NCBI GenBank assembly: GCA_030043335.1
Contig: JASHXX010000123.1
Location: 1-5,455, forward strand
DNA length: 5,455 nt
Direction of reading: 5' to 3'
From: Xanthobacteraceae bacterium
GTDB lineage: Bacteria; Pseudomonadota; Alphaproteobacteria; Rhizobiales; Xanthobacteraceae
The first letter of the stretch is position 1; every line of letters starts with the position of its first letter. The translations under genes were made by a program, and so were the position numbers. Positions 1-5,455 of this stretch are shown piece after piece. Under the pieces are notes generated by a model. The model searched no databases. It saw only the letters and a program-made list of their open reading frames with translations, and had not been told where the DNA came from.

Positions 1-21
1 CGTGTCCGCGAATATCCATAG

Positions 22-1923
22 TCAACTCGCTTTTGCTGTTGGCGTTGGCGATTGGCCGGCGACAATGACGTTTGGCGGCGGCGGGTTCATGTAAAGCTGG
101 TCGACTAGCAAGGCGCGATGGGTCAGCACGGCGCGCTGGTTGATCGATCCCTTGTCGGTGACCTCGCCAAGGTCCAGCGACGGCGGCTCAGTCAGCAAAA
201 TAGCTCGGCCGACCCGCGCCGACGTGCCGCGGCTCGGCTCGGCCAACGCCGCGAGGCGGCGGGCGAACTCGGCGACGACGCGTGGATCGGCAACCACCGC
301 GGCGGCTGAGGCATCCGATGCGAGATCGGGCGCAAGCTTGCGGCAGGCGTCGAGATCCGGAAACACCAGCGCGGCAACCTCGTCGCGGTCGGCGCCGGCG
401 AGCACCACGTCGCGCACCAGCGGCGCGCAATGGGCGATGAACGCGGCGCGCAGCGGCCCGACGCTGACCCAGGTACCGGTCGCGAGCTTGAAATCCTCGG
501 CGAGCCGGCCGTCGAACAGCAGGCCTTTCGCCGGATCGGCCGGGTCTTCGAATTTCAACGCGTCGCCGATCTTGTAAAAACCCTCGTCGTCGAACGCCGC
601 GGCGGTAAGCTCGGGCGCGCGCCAATAGCCCGGCGTGATGTTGGCGCCCTTGAGCCGCGCTTCGAGCTTGCCCTCGCGCGGCACGAGCTTGAGGTCGACG
701 CCGGGAGCGGGGAGGCCGATATTGCCGACCCGCTCGCTCTCCCAGCTGCAGGCGATCGCGAGCGGCGCGGTTTCGGTCGAGCCGAGGCTCGACAGAAAGA
801 TGATGCGCTCGCCGGCGGTCTTGATCGCGAGCTCCTCCAGCGCGTCGCGCACGTGCTGCGACAGGCTGGCGCCGGCGTAGAACAGCACCTTCAGCCGGCT
901 AAAGAACTTTTCGCGCAGCGCCCGGTCCGCCTCGAGATAGGGGAGCAGCATCTCGAAGCCCTTCGGCACGTTGAAATAGATTGTCGGCGCGATGTCGCGC
1001 AGATTGCGCACCGTCGCTTCGATCGCCCCCGGCAACGGCTTGCCCTCGTCAATATAGAGCGAACCGCCATTGTCGAGCACGAAGTTGAAATTGTGATTGC
1101 TGCCGAAGGTATGGTTCCAGGGCAGCCAGTCGACCAGCACCGGCGGCTCGTCGCTGACGAACAGGAAGCCGGCGCGCGCCATCGCCTGGTTCGCGCACAT
1201 CATGCGCTGGGTGTTGATGACGCCCTTGGGCGACCCGGTCGAGCCGGAGGTGAACAGGATCTTGCCGACGGTGTCGGGGCCGACTTTGGCGTGGGCCGCC
1301 GCGACGGCCGGCGTCGGCTCGCTCGACAATAGTTCTGCGAACGGTGTGGCCGGCCGATTCGGCGACGGATTTGCCGTGACCACGATCTCGACGCCGGCCG
1401 GCACGGTTGCGGCGATCGCGCGCGCGAATGCCGTCCCCTTGGCGGCGAAGACGAGGCCGGGCGTCAGAATTCCGATGATCGCTTTGAGCTTGCCGAAATC
1501 CTGCGACATCAGCGAGTACGGCACCGAGATCGGCGCGTAGGGAATGCCGACATGCATCGCCGCAAGCGCAAGGAGCGCATGCTCGACGTCGTTGCCCGAC
1601 AGGATCGCGATCGGCCGCTGCGGCGACAGCTCGCGCTCGAGCAGCGCCGCGGCGATCGCCCGCACCCTCGCGCGCGTCGACGCATAACTGAGCGTGCGCC
1701 AGTCGCCGCGGGCATCGCGTTGCGCGAGGAAAACGCGGTCGCCTTGCGCCTCGGCCCAATAGTCGAGCCGCGCGGTGAGGTTCTTCGGATAGGGCGTCAG
1801 CGGGTGCGGCGAGCGCAGCAGCATGGCGCCGTCGCGGCGGCGCTCGACGAGAACGTCCGGCGGGCCGAGCCGCACCGGCCGCAGCGGCGGCCGGTCTTGC
1901 TCGGCGCGCGCCTTCCTCGGCAT
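22..1923 (-). CDS. fcs: Feruloyl-CoA synthase-like acyl-CoA ligase (AMP-forming)
   Basis: A cytosolic ANL-superfamily enzyme expected to activate ferulate or a related hydroxycinnamate with ATP and CoA, the entry step of phenylpropanoid breakdown. The 633-residue product from the ATG at 1923 shows the adenylation signatures in order: the P-loop LFTSGSTGSPKGV (residues 223-235), DWLPWNHTFGSNHN (265-278, a pattern I associate with the feruloyl-CoA synthase group), GSTET (381-385), FYKIGD (449-454), DGR at the hinge (471-473) and TDKGS with the probable catalytic Lys591. The frame is open up to a TTG at 2019. I prefer the ATG because the 32 extra codons (AGA, AAT, AGG, TCT, CAA, TTT) are unlike the GC-rich third positions of the gene and because family homology begins near RPVRLGPPDVLVERR. 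No strong ribosome binding site precedes this ATG; a GTG at 1962 preceded by AAGAG is an alternative. The gene is divergent from the aromatic operon. Family is confident; the exact substrate (ferulate, coumarate, caffeate or other) is inferred. Confidence 0.88.
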   Translation of the reverse strand: MPRKARAEQDRPPLRPVRLGPPDVLVERRRDGAMLLRSPHPLTPYPKNLTARLDYWAEAQGDRVFLAQRDARGDWRTLSYASTRARVRAIAAALLERELSPQRPIAILSGNDVEHALLALAAMHVGIPYAPISVPYSLMSQDFGKLKAIIGILTPGLVFAAKGTAFARAIAATVPAGVEIVVTANPSPNRPATPFAELLSSEPTPAVAAAHAKVGPDTVGKILFTSGSTGSPKGVINTQRMMCANQAMARAGFLFVSDEPPVLVDWLPWNHTFGSNHNFNFVLDNGGSLYIDEGKPLPGAIEATVRNLRDIAPTIYFNVPKGFEMLLPYLEADRALREKFFSRLKVLFYAGASLSQHVRDALEELAIKTAGERIIFLSSLGSTETAPLAIACSWESERVGNIGLPAPGVDLKLVPREGKLEARLKGANITPGYWRAPELTAAAFDDEGFYKIGDALKFEDPADPAKGLLFDGRLAEDFKLATGTWVSVGPLRAAFIAHCAPLVRDVVLAGADRDEVAALVFPDLDACRKLAPDLASDASAAAVVADPRVVAEFARRLAALAEPSRGTSARVGRAILLTEPPSLDLGEVTDKGSINQRAVLTHRALLVDQLYMNPPPPNVIVAGQSPTPTAKAS

Positions 1924-1977
1924 GGCGGAAAGAGTAGGGAAATCCCCGGCGCGGTCGTTCACGGCAAACTCTTGAGA

Positions 1978-1991
1978 CGAATGCTCATTCG
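1978..1991. promoter_or_regulatory. Perfect palindrome in the divergent intergenic region, possible operator
   Basis: CGAATG-CT-CATTCG is an inverted repeat with two perfect 6-bp arms and a 2-bp centre. It sits 54 bp upstream of the preferred ATG of the CoA ligase and about 60 bp upstream of the -35 of the rightward promoter. Short, closely spaced symmetric arms of this kind are typical of sites for dimeric TetR- or MarR-type repressors, which often control acyl-CoA ligase genes. No regulator gene is in the window, so binding is inference. Confidence 0.4.
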
Positions 1992-2051
1992 GCCTGACAT
2001 TTCTGCCGAACCTCGTCAAGACGCGGGGCCGGCAAACCGATCGACCGCGAT

Positions 2052-2080
2052 TTGACCGTTTCCGCCACCGACCCTAAATA
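2052..2080 (+). promoter_or_regulatory. Putative sigma70-type promoter of the thiolase operon
   Basis: TTGACC (2052-2057) is followed after exactly 17 bp by TAAATA (2075-2080). The -35 matches the consensus at five of six positions; the -10 matches only three of six, but it is the only A/T-rich hexamer in the neighbourhood. Transcription would start near 2087 and give a 5' leader of about 54 nt before the thiolase ATG. A short symmetric element, GATCT-A-AGATC (2084-2094), overlaps the predicted start and could be an operator or chance. Confidence 0.4.
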
Positions 2081-2128
2081 GCGGATCTAAGATCGCGCGA
2101 CCGAAAGACCGGGCGACAGCGTGGACCT

Positions 2129-2136
2129 GGGGAGAG
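2129..2136 (+). promoter_or_regulatory. Ribosome binding site of the thiolase gene
   Basis: GGGGAGAG contains the Shine-Dalgarno core GGAG (2131-2134), six bases before the ATG at 2141. It is the strongest purine-rich site near any start in this region and fixes this start. Confidence 0.7.
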
Positions 2137-2140
2137 ACCG

Positions 2141-3346
2141 ATGCGAGACGTTTTCATCTGCGACGCCGCGCGCACCGCGATCGGCCGCTACGGCGGCACG
2201 CTCGCCAAGGTGCGCACCGACGACCTCGCCGCGGTCCCGATCCGGGCGCTGGTCAAGCGCAACGGCAAGGCCGACTGGTCGCGGCTCGACGAGGTCTTTC
2301 TCGGCTGCGCCAACCAGGCCGGCGAAGATAACCGCAACATTGCGCGCATGGCGCTTCTGCTTGCCGGCCTGCCGGACAGCGTCCCGGGCCTGACCATCAA
2401 CCGGCTCTGCGCCTCCGGCCTCAACGCCGTCGGCGACGCCGCGCGCGCGATCCGCACCGGCGACATGGATTTCGCCATTGCCGGGGGCGTCGAATCGATG
2501 ACCCGCGCGCCGATGGTGATGGGCAAGGCGAGCGAAGCGTTCTCGCGCAACGTCGAAATCTACGACACCACCATCGGCTGGCGCTTCGTCAATCCGGTGC
2601 TCAAGGCGCAATACGGCATCGATTCGATGCCGGAGACCGGCGAGAATGTGGCCGAGGAATTCCAAGTCGGGCGCAAGGACCAGGACGCGTTTGCGCTGCG
2701 CTCGCAGCAGCGCGCCGGCCGCGCCATCGCTTCGGGCTTTTTCGCCGAGGAAATCGTTCCGGTCGAGGCGCCCGGCGGCAAAGCCGGGCCGATCATCGTC
2801 GACAAGGACGAGCACCCGCGGCCCGACACCACGCTCGACAATCTGGCGAAGCTCAAGCCGATCGTGCGCAATCCCGGCACCATCACCGCCGGCAATGCCT
2901 CCGGCATCAATGACGGCGCCGCCGCCATCATCCTCGCCAGTGAGGACGCGGCGAAGGCGCACGGCCTCACGCCCCGCGCGCGCGTCCTCGGCATGGCCTC
3001 GGCTGCGGTGCCGCCACGCATCATGGGCATCGGCCCGGTGCCGTCGACGCGCAAGCTGATGGAGCGGCTTGGGCTCAAGATCGGCGATTTCGACCTGATC
3101 GAGCTCAACGAGGCGTTCGCCTCGCAAGGCATCGCCTGCCTGCGTCAGCTCGGCGTCGCCGAGGACTCCGACCACGTCAATCCGCATGGCGGCGCGATCG
3201 CGCTCGGCCACCCGCTCGGCATGTCGGGCGCGCGGCTGGCGATGACCGCGGTGCATGGCCTCGAAAAGCGCGGCGGCAAGCGCGCGCTCGCCACCATGTG
3301 CGTCGGCGTCGGCCAGGGCGTGTCGCTGGCGCTGGAGCGGATCTAG
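2141..3346 (+). CDS. pcaF: Thiolase, 3-oxoadipyl-CoA thiolase type (PcaF/PaaJ-like acetyl-CoA acyltransferase)
   Basis: A degradative thiolase that cleaves a beta-ketoacyl-CoA with CoA, releasing acetyl-CoA. The 401-residue product has full family length and an intact catalytic set: nucleophile Cys90 in NRLCASG, NEAF at 323-326, His357 in GHPLG and Cys387 in CVGVGQG. The opening MRDVFICDAARTAIGRYGG, the phrase GCANQAGEDNRN (55-66) and YDTTIGWRFVNP closely resemble PcaF and PaaJ, which cleave 3-oxoadipyl-CoA to succinyl-CoA and acetyl-CoA. The neighbours, however, belong to feruloyl-CoA formation and to protocatechuate 4,5-cleavage, neither of which yields 3-oxoadipyl-CoA. It may therefore serve a beta-oxidative shortening of the feruloyl side chain, or a separate ortho or phenylacetate pathway. 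It is the first gene of the rightward operon and ends 21 bp before the membrane-protein gene. Thiolase identity is near certain; the substrate is not. Confidence 0.93.
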   Translation: MRDVFICDAARTAIGRYGGTLAKVRTDDLAAVPIRALVKRNGKADWSRLDEVFLGCANQAGEDNRNIARMALLLAGLPDSVPGLTINRLCASGLNAVGDAARAIRTGDMDFAIAGGVESMTRAPMVMGKASEAFSRNVEIYDTTIGWRFVNPVLKAQYGIDSMPETGENVAEEFQVGRKDQDAFALRSQQRAGRAIASGFFAEEIVPVEAPGGKAGPIIVDKDEHPRPDTTLDNLAKLKPIVRNPGTITAGNASGINDGAAAIILASEDAAKAHGLTPRARVLGMASAAVPPRIMGIGPVPSTRKLMERLGLKIGDFDLIELNEAFASQGIACLRQLGVAEDSDHVNPHGGAIALGHPLGMSGARLAMTAVHGLEKRGGKRALATMCVGVGQGVSLALERI

Positions 3347-3367
3347 GCTGATCAGGAACGCGTCACC

Positions 3368-3898
3368 ATGGCGGACGCCATCCGCCCCATCCTCGCCAAC
3401 TTCACCGCGACCTTCCTCGTGATCGGGCTCGCTGCCTCGGCCGTCTCGCTGCTGCGTGCAGAAAAACCGCTGGCTGCACCGGCGGTCGTCGAAGCCCTGT
3501 TGTTCTATTTCCTGCTGTTCTCGATCGGCTGCGCTTTTCTCTATGACTTCGTCCTGCACACGTTTTTCGGCGAAATGACCGCGCGCATCATCGGCTGGGC
3601 GGACAGCCCGTTCCAAGCCGAAGTTGGTTTTGCGAGCCTCGGCTTCGCCGTGGTGGGCTTCCTCGCCCGCCGCCGCAGTTTCGATCTGCGCCTGGCGGCA
3701 GTCGTCGGTGCGGCGCTGCTCCTGCTCGGCGCCGCGGGCGGGCATATTTATCAGATCATCACGGCGCGCAACTTTGCGCCGGGCAATGCCGGCGTGATCC
3801 TCTATACCGACATTCTGATCCCCGCTATCGGTTTTACGCTGCTGTGGTTGCAGCACCGATACGAACGCATTGCGAAACCCATCATTTACCGCCGGTGA
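3368..3898 (+). CDS. Small integral membrane protein, DUF6790-like, function unknown
   Basis: A 176-residue hydrophobic protein with about five predicted membrane helices: residues 8-29, 40-66, 84-101, 108-131 and 141-162. There is no cleavable signal peptide with an obvious processing site. Conserved-looking loop or helix-edge patterns are FFGEMTARIIGWADSPFQAEVGFASLGF (starting at 66), GGHIYQI (124-130) and NFAPGNAG with YTDILIPAIG (135-155). I recall these from the uncharacterised DUF6790 family, but could not verify by search. The C-terminus is basic (RIAKPIIYRR), which would favour a cytoplasmic end. The start follows AGGAA (3354-3358) at a spacing of nine bases. It lies 21 bp after the thiolase and 24 bp before the PDC hydrolase, so it is almost surely co-transcribed with the catabolic genes. 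A role in uptake, efflux or membrane handling of aromatic acids is possible but is only inferred from position; the protein is short for a classical transporter. Confidence 0.85.
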   Translation: MADAIRPILANFTATFLVIGLAASAVSLLRAEKPLAAPAVVEALLFYFLLFSIGCAFLYDFVLHTFFGEMTARIIGWADSPFQAEVGFASLGFAVVGFLARRRSFDLRLAAVVGAALLLLGAAGGHIYQIITARNFAPGNAGVILYTDILIPAIGFTLLWLQHRYERIAKPIIYRR

Positions 3899-3907
3899 GG
3901 GGCGACG

Positions 3908-3913
3908 AAGGAG
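3908..3913 (+). promoter_or_regulatory. Ribosome binding site deciding a GTG start
   Basis: AAGGAG is a perfect Shine-Dalgarno core. It lies nine bases before the GTG at 3923 but fifteen bases before the in-frame ATG at 3929, so the GTG is the better start for the PDC hydrolase. Confidence 0.65.
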
Positions 3914-3922
3914 CTTTGTCAC

Positions 3923-4795
3923 GTGCCGATGAGTCCCGGCTATGTTCCGTTCCACCCCAATCCGTCAAAACCGCAATTCACGCCGCCGCCGGGCGCGGTC
4001 GATGCGCATTGTCACGTGTTCGGCCCGGAGAGCCGATTTCCGTTTGCGCCGGAGCGCAAATACACGCCCTGCGATGCGCCCAAGGAGAAGCTGTTCGCGC
4101 TCCGCGACTTTCTCGGCTTCGACAAGAACGTCATCGTCCAGGCGTCCTGCCACGCGAAAGACAACCGGGCGATGGTCGACGCGCTCGAGGCGGCGAACGG
4201 CCGGGCCAAGGGGGTCGCCTTCGTCGGCGAGGAGGTAACCGACGACGAGCTCAAATGGATGGACCGCGCCGGGGTCCGCGGGGTGCGCTTTAATTTCCTC
4301 AAGCGTCTTGTGGATTTCACCCCGCGCGACGTGCTGCAGAACATTGCCGCGCGGGTAGCGAAATTGGGCTGGCACATCGTGGTTTATTTCGAGATGCCGG
4401 ATTTGCCTGAGCTTGAGGATTTTTTCACCGCGCTGCCGACCCCGGTAGTGGTCGATCACATGGGCACGCCGGACGTGAAGAAGGGCGTCGAGCACCCGGA
4501 GAACCGGCGCTTCCACAGACTGATGGAAGTCCACAAGAACTTCTGGGTGAAGGTCACCTGCCCGGAGCGCATGAGCCTTGCCGGCGCGCCCTATGACGAC
4601 GTCGTGCCGTTCGGCCGTGCGCTGGTCGAGCGCTTCCCCGACCGCGTCCTTTGGGGCACCGATTGGCCGCATCCCAATGTCAAGGTGGCGCCGGACGATG
4701 GGCAACTGGTCGACTATATCCCGAAGATCGCTCTGACCGCGGCGTTGCAGAGAAAGCTTCTCCTCGACAACCCGCTGCGGCTATATTGGAGTTGA
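3923..4795 (+). CDS. ligI: 2-pyrone-4,6-dicarboxylate hydrolase (LigI-like amidohydrolase)
   Basis: A TIM-barrel amidohydrolase-superfamily enzyme (COG3618 group) expected to open the lactone ring of 2-pyrone-4,6-dicarboxylate to 4-oxalomesaconate in the protocatechuate 4,5-cleavage pathway. The 290-residue length equals that of LigI. Visible motifs are DAHCHVFGP with His29 and His31, VIVQASCH (70-77), GVRGVRFNFLKRLVD (117-131) with Arg122 and Arg128, Tyr155, VVDHMG with His179, CPERM with Arg216, and WGTDWPHPN with the general-base candidate Asp247. The ending NPLRLYWS also matches LigI. The LigI literature residues H31, H33, R124, R130, Y156, H180, R217 and D248 line up by constant small offsets. 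The exception is T182 in HMGTPDV, where I recall LigI having Arg183. The gene starts with GTG behind AAGGAG and follows the membrane-protein gene by 24 bp. An alternative is a related lactonase (for example a sulfomuconolactone hydrolase), but the dioxygenase genes downstream favour PDC. Confidence 0.9.
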   Translation: MPMSPGYVPFHPNPSKPQFTPPPGAVDAHCHVFGPESRFPFAPERKYTPCDAPKEKLFALRDFLGFDKNVIVQASCHAKDNRAMVDALEAANGRAKGVAFVGEEVTDDELKWMDRAGVRGVRFNFLKRLVDFTPRDVLQNIAARVAKLGWHIVVYFEMPDLPELEDFFTALPTPVVVDHMGTPDVKKGVEHPENRRFHRLMEVHKNFWVKVTCPERMSLAGAPYDDVVPFGRALVERFPDRVLWGTDWPHPNVKVAPDDGQLVDYIPKIALTAALQRKLLLDNPLRLYWS

Positions 4796-4804
4796 CCGGT
4801 CGCC

Positions 4805-4832
4805 GTCATGGCCCGGGCCGGTCGGGCATGAC
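4805..4832 (+). other. Imperfect hairpin in the leader before the LigA gene
   Basis: GTCAT (4805-4809) pairs with ATGAC (4828-4832), and GCCC (4811-4814) pairs with GGGC (4824-4827). One G (4810) is bulged and a 9-nt GC-rich loop remains. It starts nine bases after the PDC hydrolase stop. The nearest T run (4850-4854) is 17 nt beyond the stem, so it is not a standard rho-independent terminator. It could stabilise or attenuate the transcript between the two genes, or be a symmetric protein site. Confidence 0.3.
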
Positions 4833-4890
4833 CAGCAAGGGCTACGATATTTTTCGTTGGAACGGTTCGAGGCTGCGGCAATCGCTTACG

Positions 4891-4917
4891 TTGCCGGGCT
4901 TTCCTGCGCTATATATG
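4891..4917 (+). promoter_or_regulatory. Possible weak internal promoter before the LigA/LigB genes
   Basis: The 146-bp gap between the PDC hydrolase stop and the preferred LigA start contains an AT island, TATATATG (4910-4917), rare in this GC-rich window. TTGCCG (4891-4896) lies 15 bp before TATATG (4912-4917), a shorter spacing than ideal. A start near 4923 would give a leader of about 20 nt. This would let the dioxygenase genes be expressed apart from the upstream genes. The evidence is weak. Confidence 0.25.
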
Positions 4918-4941
4918 TGGGAGCAACCGCGAGATCAGCCG

Positions 4942-5436
4942 ATGGCCCGCGAACGGGACGATTACGATGACATTCCCGGCACCTTCGTGTTCGACGCCGA
5001 ACGCTCCCGCCAGGGCTACGGCATCAACACGTTCTGCATGTCGCTGATGCGGGAAGAGAATCGCAAGGCCTTCAAGGCCAACGAGGCGGAATACCTGAAA
5101 AAATTCGCGCTGACGCCGGAGCAGACCGAGGCGATCCTCAAGCGCGACTACAACCGTATGCTCGAGCTTGGCGGCAACATCTATTTCACCGCCAAGCTCG
5201 GCGCGACCGACGGGCATTCGTTCCAGCATCTCGCCGCGGTCATGACCGGCAACACGCAGGAAGACTACGCCAAGATGATGCTCGCCGGCGGCCGTTCGAT
5301 CGAAGGCAATCGTTCGCGCTCGGGCAAGATCCCGCCGCCCAAATACGCGGCGGGGTCGGCGCCGCCGAAGCGCCGCGCCGCGCCAAAGCCCAAAGCGAAG
5401 GCAAGATCGAAATCCAAAGCAGCGAAACGGAAGTAA
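4942..5436 (+). CDS. ligA: Protocatechuate 4,5-dioxygenase alpha (small) subunit, LigA-like
   Basis: The small subunit of a LigAB-type class III extradiol dioxygenase; it caps the iron-containing active site of the LigB subunit, which opens protocatechuate between C4 and C5. The 164-residue product carries the LigA pattern: DDIPGTFVFDAERSRQGY (9-26), FCMSLMREENRKAFKANE (31-48), RDYNRMLELGGNIYF (68-82), ATDGHSFQ (88-95) and EDYAKMMLAGGRS (107-119). Phe94 aligns with Phe103 of Sphingobium LigA, a residue known to shape substrate choice. I chose the ATG at 4942; the frame is open further upstream, including an ATG at 4829, but codons there are A/T-ended unlike the gene body and lie outside family homology. 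The ribosome binding site is weak (GCGAG, eight bases before). From about residue 134 there is an added Lys/Arg/Ala/Pro tail, 13 basic residues in 31, that the 139-residue Sphingobium LigA lacks. The stop is four bases before the next start. Confidence 0.88.
   Translation: MARERDDYDDIPGTFVFDAERSRQGYGINTFCMSLMREENRKAFKANEAEYLKKFALTPEQTEAILKRDYNRMLELGGNIYFTAKLGATDGHSFQHLAAVMTGNTQEDYAKMMLAGGRSIEGNRSRSGKIPPPKYAAGSAPPKRRAAPKPKAKARSKSKAAKRK
5429..5433 (+). promoter_or_regulatory. Ribosome binding site of the LigB-like gene inside the LigA tail
   Basis: GGAAG lies in the last codons of the LigA gene, seven bases before the GTG at 5441. Its place across the stop codon suggests coupled translation of the two subunits. 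Confidence 0.45.
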
Positions 5437-5440
5437 GACC

Positions 5441-5455
5441 GTGGCCAGGATCGTC
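5441..5455 (+). CDS. ligB: Start of protocatechuate 4,5-dioxygenase beta (catalytic) subunit, LigB-like, cut by the window edge
   Basis: Only five codons are visible: GTG GCC AGG ATC GTC, read as MARIV. LigB-type subunits commonly begin MARI or MARV, the small subunit is directly upstream, and the gene starts four bases after its stop with GGAAG seven bases before. LigA and LigB are usually adjacent because they form one enzyme, LigB holding the Fe(II) site. The call rests mainly on context, because no catalytic residue is in view. Confidence 0.6.

Noticed and set aside
430..1332. A 300-codon plus-strand open frame opposite the CoA ligase
   Set aside because: Composition is typical of an antisense shadow, there is no domain, and the minus-strand frame has a complete set of adenylation motifs.
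1936..1945. GGGAAATCCC inverted repeat near the ligase start
   Set aside because: Only short arms in a place close to the ATG; such 10-mers occur by chance and there is no second copy or promoter around it.
2087..3955. A 622-codon open frame on the minus strand opposite the thiolase and membrane-protein genes
   Set aside because: It is rich in Arg, Ala, Asp, Glu and His with no recognisable domain, and it runs antisense to two well-supported genes. Long antisense frames are common in GC-rich DNA. The thiolase on the other strand has all its catalytic residues.
3965..4705. A 246-codon minus-strand open frame opposite the PDC hydrolase
   Set aside because: Antisense shadow of a clearly recognised gene; no motif or plausible start context.
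4805..4854. Hairpin followed by a T run as a rho-independent terminator after the PDC hydrolase gene
   Set aside because: The T5 run starts 17 nt after the stem and is followed by G/C-containing sequence, so the standard stem-plus-U-tract arrangement is missing.
4651..4941. N-terminal extension of the LigA frame overlapping the PDC hydrolase end
   Set aside because: It would overlap the hydrolase by 145 bp, lies outside LigA family homology, and its codons after 4829 are often A/T-ended, unlike the gene body.

Overview
The window is GC-rich (roughly two thirds G+C in the coding parts) and holds one catabolic locus for plant or lignin-derived aromatic acids. Gene content and protein style, including LigI- and LigA-type proteins that can be matched from memory, suggest an alphaproteobacterium, most likely of the Hyphomicrobiales/Rhizobiales. 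That placement is inference, because no rRNA or tRNA gene is present.

Layout. A feruloyl-CoA synthase-like acyl-CoA ligase lies on the minus strand (22-1923). A divergent control region of about 217 bp (1924-2140) follows; it carries a perfect 6+6 bp palindrome and a sigma70-like promoter facing right. On the plus strand comes a co-directional run: a PcaF/PaaJ-type thiolase (2141-3346), a small five-helix membrane protein resembling the DUF6790 family (3368-3898), a 2-pyrone-4,6-dicarboxylate hydrolase (LigI-like, 3923-4795), a 146-bp leader with a hairpin and an AT-rich island, the LigA-type small subunit of protocatechuate 4,5-dioxygenase (4942-5436), and the first five codons of what is almost certainly the LigB catalytic subunit (5441 to the window edge).

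How the genes may work together. The CoA ligase activates ferulate or another hydroxycinnamate. The thiolase could remove acetyl-CoA from a beta-ketoacyl-CoA made by hydratase and dehydrogenase steps encoded elsewhere, or it could serve the 3-oxoadipate pathway. The aromatic acid produced would be converted to protocatechuate, whose ring is opened by LigAB; after oxidation to 2-pyrone-4,6-dicarboxylate (PDC) the LigI-like enzyme opens the lactone. Missing from the window are a hydratase/aldolase, an O-demethylase, LigC, LigJ, LigK and a regulator, so the pathway is only partly visible.

The genes belong to known families. Points worth a second look are the uncharacterised membrane protein inside the operon, the ortho-type thiolase beside meta-cleavage genes, a Thr where LigI is recalled to have a substrate-binding Arg, a histone-H1-like basic tail on the LigA subunit, and the palindrome between the divergent genes. 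I saw no mobile element, CRISPR array, RNA gene or convincing rho-independent terminator.
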